Below are positions 58,764 through 64,000 of a stretch of DNA of 64,000 nt, piece after piece. Each line of letters begins with the position of its first letter. The stretch's first letter is position 1. This DNA comes from Eucalyptus grandis (lineage: Eukaryota; Streptophyta; Magnoliopsida; Myrtales; Myrtaceae): assembly GCF_016545825.1 (NCBI RefSeq), contig NC_052616.1, forward strand, positions 39,457,871 through 39,521,870, read 5' to 3'. Below the pieces are notes generated by a model. That model was not told the DNA's origin, did no database searches, and was given only the letters and a program-made list of their open reading frames with translations. The position numbers and the translations under genes were made by a program.

Positions 58764-60533
58764 ATGAGGCGATATAACAGCATGAGGCCACCATTAAACG
58801 GAAGTTCTGTTTCCGTAGGCATCAAGAATATGGAGGAGCAGAAGAAGACAATCGGTGTCCGAGGTCTGCTGGCGGCGGCGGTTGTCCTTTGTCTGTGCTC
58901 TGTCGCCGTTTCGACGGAAGAAACGAAGCAGAAGGAGTTGCGGTTCAAGGAAAACGGGGAATTCAAGATATTGCAGGTGGCGGACATGCATTACGCCGAT
59001 GGCAAGACCACACCCTGCAGGGATGTTCTTCCTTCTGAGAACGTAAGTTGCTCCGACCTCAACACCACCGCCTTCCTCCATCGGATGATCCTGGCTGAGA
59101 AGCCCGACCTCATTGTTTTCACGGGTTAGTTCCTTCTTCTATTCTCAAACAAATCAAGCTACTGAATCGCGTTTTGTGCTTGTACGAATTGTATATGCAT
59201 TCGCTCTACATCACAGCTCAGCCTTGGGCGCCAATATTGACGAATGAAGGTATTAAAAGCTAACTGTTTCATGCTTTTACAATCTGATGAAGGGGATAAT
59301 ATCTATGCCTCTGATGCGACTGATGCTGCAAGATCTTTAGATGCTGCGTTCTCCCCTGCCATTTCCACAAGCATACCATGGGCTGCGGTATTGGGAAACC
59401 ACGATCAAGAGTCTGTCTTGTCAAGAGAAGGGGTCATGAAGCATATAGTTACCCTCAAGCACACTTTGTCTCAGCTCAATCCTGCCGGGATTGATCTCAT
59501 TGATGGTTTTGGGAATTACAACTTGGAGGTCCATGGGGTTGAAGGCTCTGGTTTTGAAAACTACTCAGTCCTCAATCTTTACTTCCTCGATAGCGGAGAT
59601 TATTCGAAAGTTCCCTCGATATCTGGTTATGATTGGATCAAACCCTCTCAGCAACTTTGGTTTCAACGCACGTCTTTGGAGCTTCAGGTATCAATGTTGC
59701 CGGTTCCTTTCTTCTGTCTTTACTGTCTTGCTCCTTATAGACAATAAAGTCAACACCGACTCAAAATCAATAGCTATCATGTAGCTTCACAATGAAAAAT
59801 AATTTAATTATTGATGACAATTTACGACTAAATATTTTTGGGGAAAATAAAAATATTTTTGTGAAAGATACCATAATAATATTTAGGAAAATATTTTCTA
59901 AATCATTCATTTTCCGCAAAACAAAAGAAACATAAGATTCTTCCACCTTATCCCAACTTGTTGACAATAATTACATGATAAACTAATTCATTTTGGGTGT
60001 TTCTGCTGCAGAGAGCATATATGAGTAAGCCAGAGGCTCAGGAAGCACCGGCACCAGGGCTCGTTTATTTCCATATCCCTCTGCCCGAGTTTACAAATGT
60101 GGTGGATTCATCCAATTATACCGGTGTAAAACAAGAGACCATTTGCTCTGCTTCTGTGAACTCGGGCTTCTTTACAACTCTGGTAGAAGCAGGTGATGTT
60201 AAAGCTGTTTTCAATGGCCACGATCACGTTAATGACTTCTGTGGCGAATATACCGGTATACAGCTTTGTTATGCTGGGGGTTTTGGATACCATGCCTATG
60301 GGAAGGCTGGATGGGCAAGGAGGGCAAGGGTGGTCGTAGCAACATTAGAGAAAACAAAGGAGGGGAGTTGGGGTCCTTTGAAGTCAATTAAAACATGGAA
60401 GCGCCTTGATGATCAAAACCTGTCTACCATTGATGTTCAAGTACTTTGGAGCAACAACACTCCAGGTATTCATTACAAAATCTCAGTCAATACACGGCAT
60501 GCTTCCAGTCTTTGCTTGTCATTCAACAAATAG
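58764..60533 (+). CDS. PAP29: PAP29-like purple acid phosphatase / metallophosphoesterase, gene 2
   Basis: Exons at 58764-59124, 59293-59687 and 60012-60533 (361, 395 and 522 nt, the same as gene 1), with introns of 168 and 324 bp. The product is 425 residues from the first ATG, or 403 from the ATG at 58830, with signal-peptide core LLAAAVVLCLCSVAVS. Metal-ligand motifs ADMHY, GDNIY (across the first junction), GNHD, YFHIP and GHDH are all present. It differs from gene 1 at scattered residues (for example GNHDQE for GNHDQQ, WIKPSQQLW for QQFW, GHDHVND for GHDHLND) and shows no disabling change, so it is probably functional. It lies 19.45 kb downstream in the same orientation. Its promoter side is the 1.25-kb repeat, whereas gene 1 has a foldback element there. 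Confidence 0.93.
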
Positions 60534-63500
60534 CCTAGAGGTCTCAACTTGTTTAGAGTACGTACATACACACTGGATATGCTAGACTAACGACTAATTT
60601 GATGGGAAGAGCCGCAAGCGGTGAGCATCATAAGTCTGTTTGACCTACACCGACTTTTCAACTGAAATTGGACATATAAAATATTTATCTTATTCTCATC
60701 CTCTGATTATCTTGCTGAATCTCACTCCAGTCTCATCAAAGAGACTTTCTACATTCCAATTTTGAAGTCCATAGAGATAAATTTTTACTCTGTGTAGATA
60801 CAGTTTTTGACATCTGATATTTAGGAAGCAAGCCCACAAATTTACTGGTTGCATCATCTGTGCGGAATGAAACTGAGTCCTTGACATATTCCCTGTGACA
60901 TCTTGGTCATTGCAAATTGAATGCTGACCACTCTAGAATCTAAAAGGTGCTTGACAGTTTAGTATAGGTCAAATACCTTAATAAACACATACAATGGTCA
61001 TTGCAGATAGCTGATCTGTAACAACAGTGAGAAGAAATAAGGCAAAAAACAGTAACAGAAAAATTTTGGACAGCAAGAAGCTTCGCTTTAAATTACCAGA
61101 CAGCCCCCTTGTGCGTGCTCGCAGAGGGAGAGAGGACTGTCGTAGAAGATAAACTCGATTGCATCAATTACTTTGGTAGTTTCATTTGCACAACTTAGTC
61201 TGATTCCAGCTTGTATCCTGTTGCTGGCTTTTTTCTCATCCTCTGTGCCAATTTTACAAGGAGCAGGTGGTACTTGAAGAGAACCGTGGAAGGAGGAGAT
61301 CTACTTATGTACTGGAATAAGACACTCTCTGTCACGCATCAACTCTGCTAGGCTTTTGTTGGCAAGTCCCAATTTTGTATTGCATATTTGTAAGAATGTT
61401 GGAATTATGATCGGTACCCTCTATGGGTGAGATCGGCATGTTTTGCACAGAACTCTAGTGTGTTATTGAAGCTATTAAATTGATATCATGTTACCGACTT
61501 TATTAGAATTACTTAGTAACATTTTTTTTTCAAAGAAATTATCAACTATTTTTAGGTTAGTAGTACTTATATGAGCCATTTACCAAGGTTGATTAGATTG
61601 TTTCCAAGTTATCAACTTTTTTGGTGACTTGCTGCTACATCGCTTGGTCTAAAAGCAAAGCCCTTTTTCACTTTGTAGAATAAATCCAAAGATTACTCTC
61701 GCACAAGTTGTTTTAGTGTTCAAAATTATAGTATCCAACTAAACTCCTCTATATCAATTTTGAAACCACTGCAAAGTATGAAAGTTCAACTAGTTTCTCA
61801 TAAAGGAGAGTACAATGCCAAACTCGTCCTAATGGAGCTAAAACTAGAGGACAATACTTCTAACCCAAGATTCAGTTTATTTTGGGAAAAATTCTGTCGA
61901 AAAACATTTTTCTTAATCTCCAGCATTTGTATCAATTAGAAAATAAGTGATTAGCATAATCAAAGAAAATTTTATGCTTAAATTCTTAAAAATAATTTCC
62001 TTTTTTTAAAAATCAAAATTCATTTCCCAACATATGACTTGGCCCTTGGATGTAAGACCTTAAAACTTGAGCACGACCCCTATGTCCGGGTCCCAAGATG
62101 CTGGGTCCTAGACTTCATTGCTCGTGTCCACGTCCTGGTGGCCATGCCCTGCACTTATGTCACTAGTGCCCTGGCCCAGGTGCATCATGGTCGGGCTGGA
62201 TTCCTTGGCTGGTGCTTATTGAACTCATGCAACTCTTGCTTACTGAGGGAAAAGAGAAGGTTATCCACGTTGTGGTACAATTTCCTTGTAAACTGATTCG
62301 ATAGTAAGTCAGAGATTTCAAACTCGAGTTTGGTCCATAATAGATAGATTTCAAATAGAAATTATGGGTTTTTATGTGGCGAACAGATAAATGTATGTGT
62401 ACGCCCACATACCCATATTTAACAGTGCAAAATTTTCCTTCAATTGTTTGCCCAAAAAGTGTCAACAAACTACCTTTGAAATATGTGTTATAATGTATTT
62501 TATTATTCTAAATGTGATCCCAATTTTGTATTTCCCAATTAATTTCGATTTATTGCCTAATTTATTACCCCGTTTACTACATGATATTTACTCGTTAATA
62601 TATTATCATAACGGTCTTAATAAAAATATTGGTAACATAAGAAACGAAATAAAACGTTAGGTTGTCTAATTCAAATCCTATCATTATAGAAAACACACCA
62701 TCACGTTTGAGGGATATTGGCTAGTGGAACAAGATGTATATATGTGGTGTTTTCATATCCGCCAAAATCGATAGTGTTTTGTGAATTCATCCAAGATTTT
62801 AGGGTTTTCGCATTTGCAAATTTTTCATCAATGGCTGGAGGTATGTTGATCTTTACATTTTCGTAAATCGATCCTGAATTTTGTATGGATTTTTCTGTGG
62901 ATGATAAATCGGAATCGTCAAGTTTTATTTAAAATTAGTCTTACAATATGGAGTAACACAAACCAACAAAGGTCTTGAAAGGATCCTTTCTTGATTCTTG
63001 GACAAGAAACACAAGCAATGAGAGAATTAAAGGTACTGAGAGGAACAATTGTTGCCAGTCATGTAAAGGATAATTGATTGTGAATATAAATCGGAAGTAA
63101 AATTAAATAACTTATGCTCTTTTATTGATTGCTAGTCCATTCTACAAATAAAAATTCAAATATTTATACCTATTCCTAACAGTTTACGGTGATTATTAAG
63201 ACAACTACGCAAGCTATACATGATTCCCACAATTTGACACCCCTATCTATGGAAACTTTTCTCTCTTCTTGGTAAGAGATCCTCTCTATCCATGGTGATA
63301 GCTAACCTAACTGCCCCCATCCCAAAACCCTAACATTACCATGGAACTCCCTCGTACTCCCACGTTGAATCTCTACATCCTGTTTTGGATATCCCTCCCT
63401 CTTCACTATCTTCCCCGCCGAAATCTCTCCCACACAAACATAGTAACCACAATCCAAAACCCTAACATTACAATAGTGCTTGCCCTTTGAATTCCACCAC

Positions 63501-64000
63501 CTTGTTATGTATAACTTCATTCTTTGATGTTCCCCCGCCCTCCCTCCCCCCCCCCTCCAAAATAATTACACCCATGCAATCAAACATCTGATGCTTAGGA
63601 CATAGGCCCACAAGTTTACTGGTTACATAATCTTTGTGGAATGAAACTGAGCCCCTAACATATTCCCTGTGACATCTTTGGTAATGCAAATTGAATGTTG
63701 ACAACTCTTAGAATCTAAAAGATGCCAGACAGTATAATACAAGTCAAATACCTTTATGAACGTATACAATGGTCATTGTAGATAGCGGATCTACAACAAT
63801 AAGAAGAAATAAGGCAAAAAACGATAATAGATAAATTATGGACAGCACAAAGGTTTACTTAAAAGTACCAAATAGCCCCCTTCCATTCATGCACACAGCG
63901 CATGCTCGCATGGGGAGAGATAGAGTGTCGAAGAAAAGAAACTCGATTGTATCAACTACTTTGGTAGTTTCATTTGCATAACTTGGTTGGATTATAGCTT
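60534..64000. other. 3' flank of gene 2, no further gene seen
   Basis: Collinear with 41092-44605. It contains the duplicated 3'-flank modules at 60830-61560 and 63597-64000 (truncated by the window), plus the GC-richer stretch 62040-62270. No supported coding sequence. Confidence 0.6.

Larger units (their letters stand above)
58490..64000. repeat. Segmental duplication of about 5.5 kb, copy 2 (runs off window)
   Basis: Collinear with 39044-44605. Differences are substitutions and small indels, for example 9 bp in intron 2. The end of copy 2 lies at or beyond 64000. Confidence 0.9.

Noticed and set aside
62830..62850. Possible first exon ATGGCTGGAG followed by GTATG
   Set aside because: The sister copy reads ATAGCT, and no downstream exon or conserved frame is visible. 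A chance match is likely.

Overview
This is nuclear DNA from a plant, most likely a woody eudicot. The evidence is a purple-acid-phosphatase gene pair with plant intron structure, plant-type LINE, Copia and Tat/Ogre-like retroelements, hAT and Harbinger-like MITEs, and long AT-rich intergenic DNA. I cannot name the species from the sequence alone. Only two intact protein-coding genes are visible. Nearly everything else is transposon-derived. LAYOUT: 1-629 is unassigned, with a CT microsatellite. 630-26584 is one composite retroelement locus on the minus strand, in the order internal region B (26584 to 10924), one LTR (10923 to 8719), internal region A (8718 to 630). The LTR has a polypurine tract on one outer side and a primer-binding site on the other. 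This is the signature of two related elements sharing one LTR. Both internal regions carry broken gag-type coding sequence and DUF7745-like sequence, and neither shows pol. B is further interrupted by two large LTR-type insertions (14156-17717 and 19064-22408), both with target-site duplications. A is interrupted by a 553-bp MITE. Next to the polypurine tract lie about 2 kb of tandem repeats made largely of short inverted repeats. 26585-35880 is an unclassified direct repeat of about 1.25 kb, split by a near full-length but dead L1-type LINE (28618-34680) with a perfect 14-bp target duplication. 35880-39043 is AT-rich DNA with a Harbinger-like MITE and a foldback element. 39044-44605 and 58490-64000 (window end) are two copies of a segment of about 5.5 kb, each holding one intact three-exon PAP29-type metallophosphoesterase gene. 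Between them lie a long-inverted-repeat element (44916-45970), AT-rich repeats, a region of about 6.3 kb resembling a Tat-type LTR (47190-53535), another foldback element, a Copia fragment (55445-55981) and more of the 1.25-kb repeat, split by a 1230-bp hAT-type element with an 8-bp target duplication. HOW IT WORKS TOGETHER: the only genes likely to do cellular work are the two PAP29-like paralogs, predicted secreted binuclear-metal phosphoesterases. The rest is a nested record of transposition in which target-site duplications and empty paralogous sites allow insertions to be ordered. I found no tRNA or rRNA gene and no CRISPR array. The most unusual structures are the hairpin-rich tandem array beside the polypurine tract, the gag-like domain order of the Tat-like element, and a protein-like reading frame inside one solo LTR.
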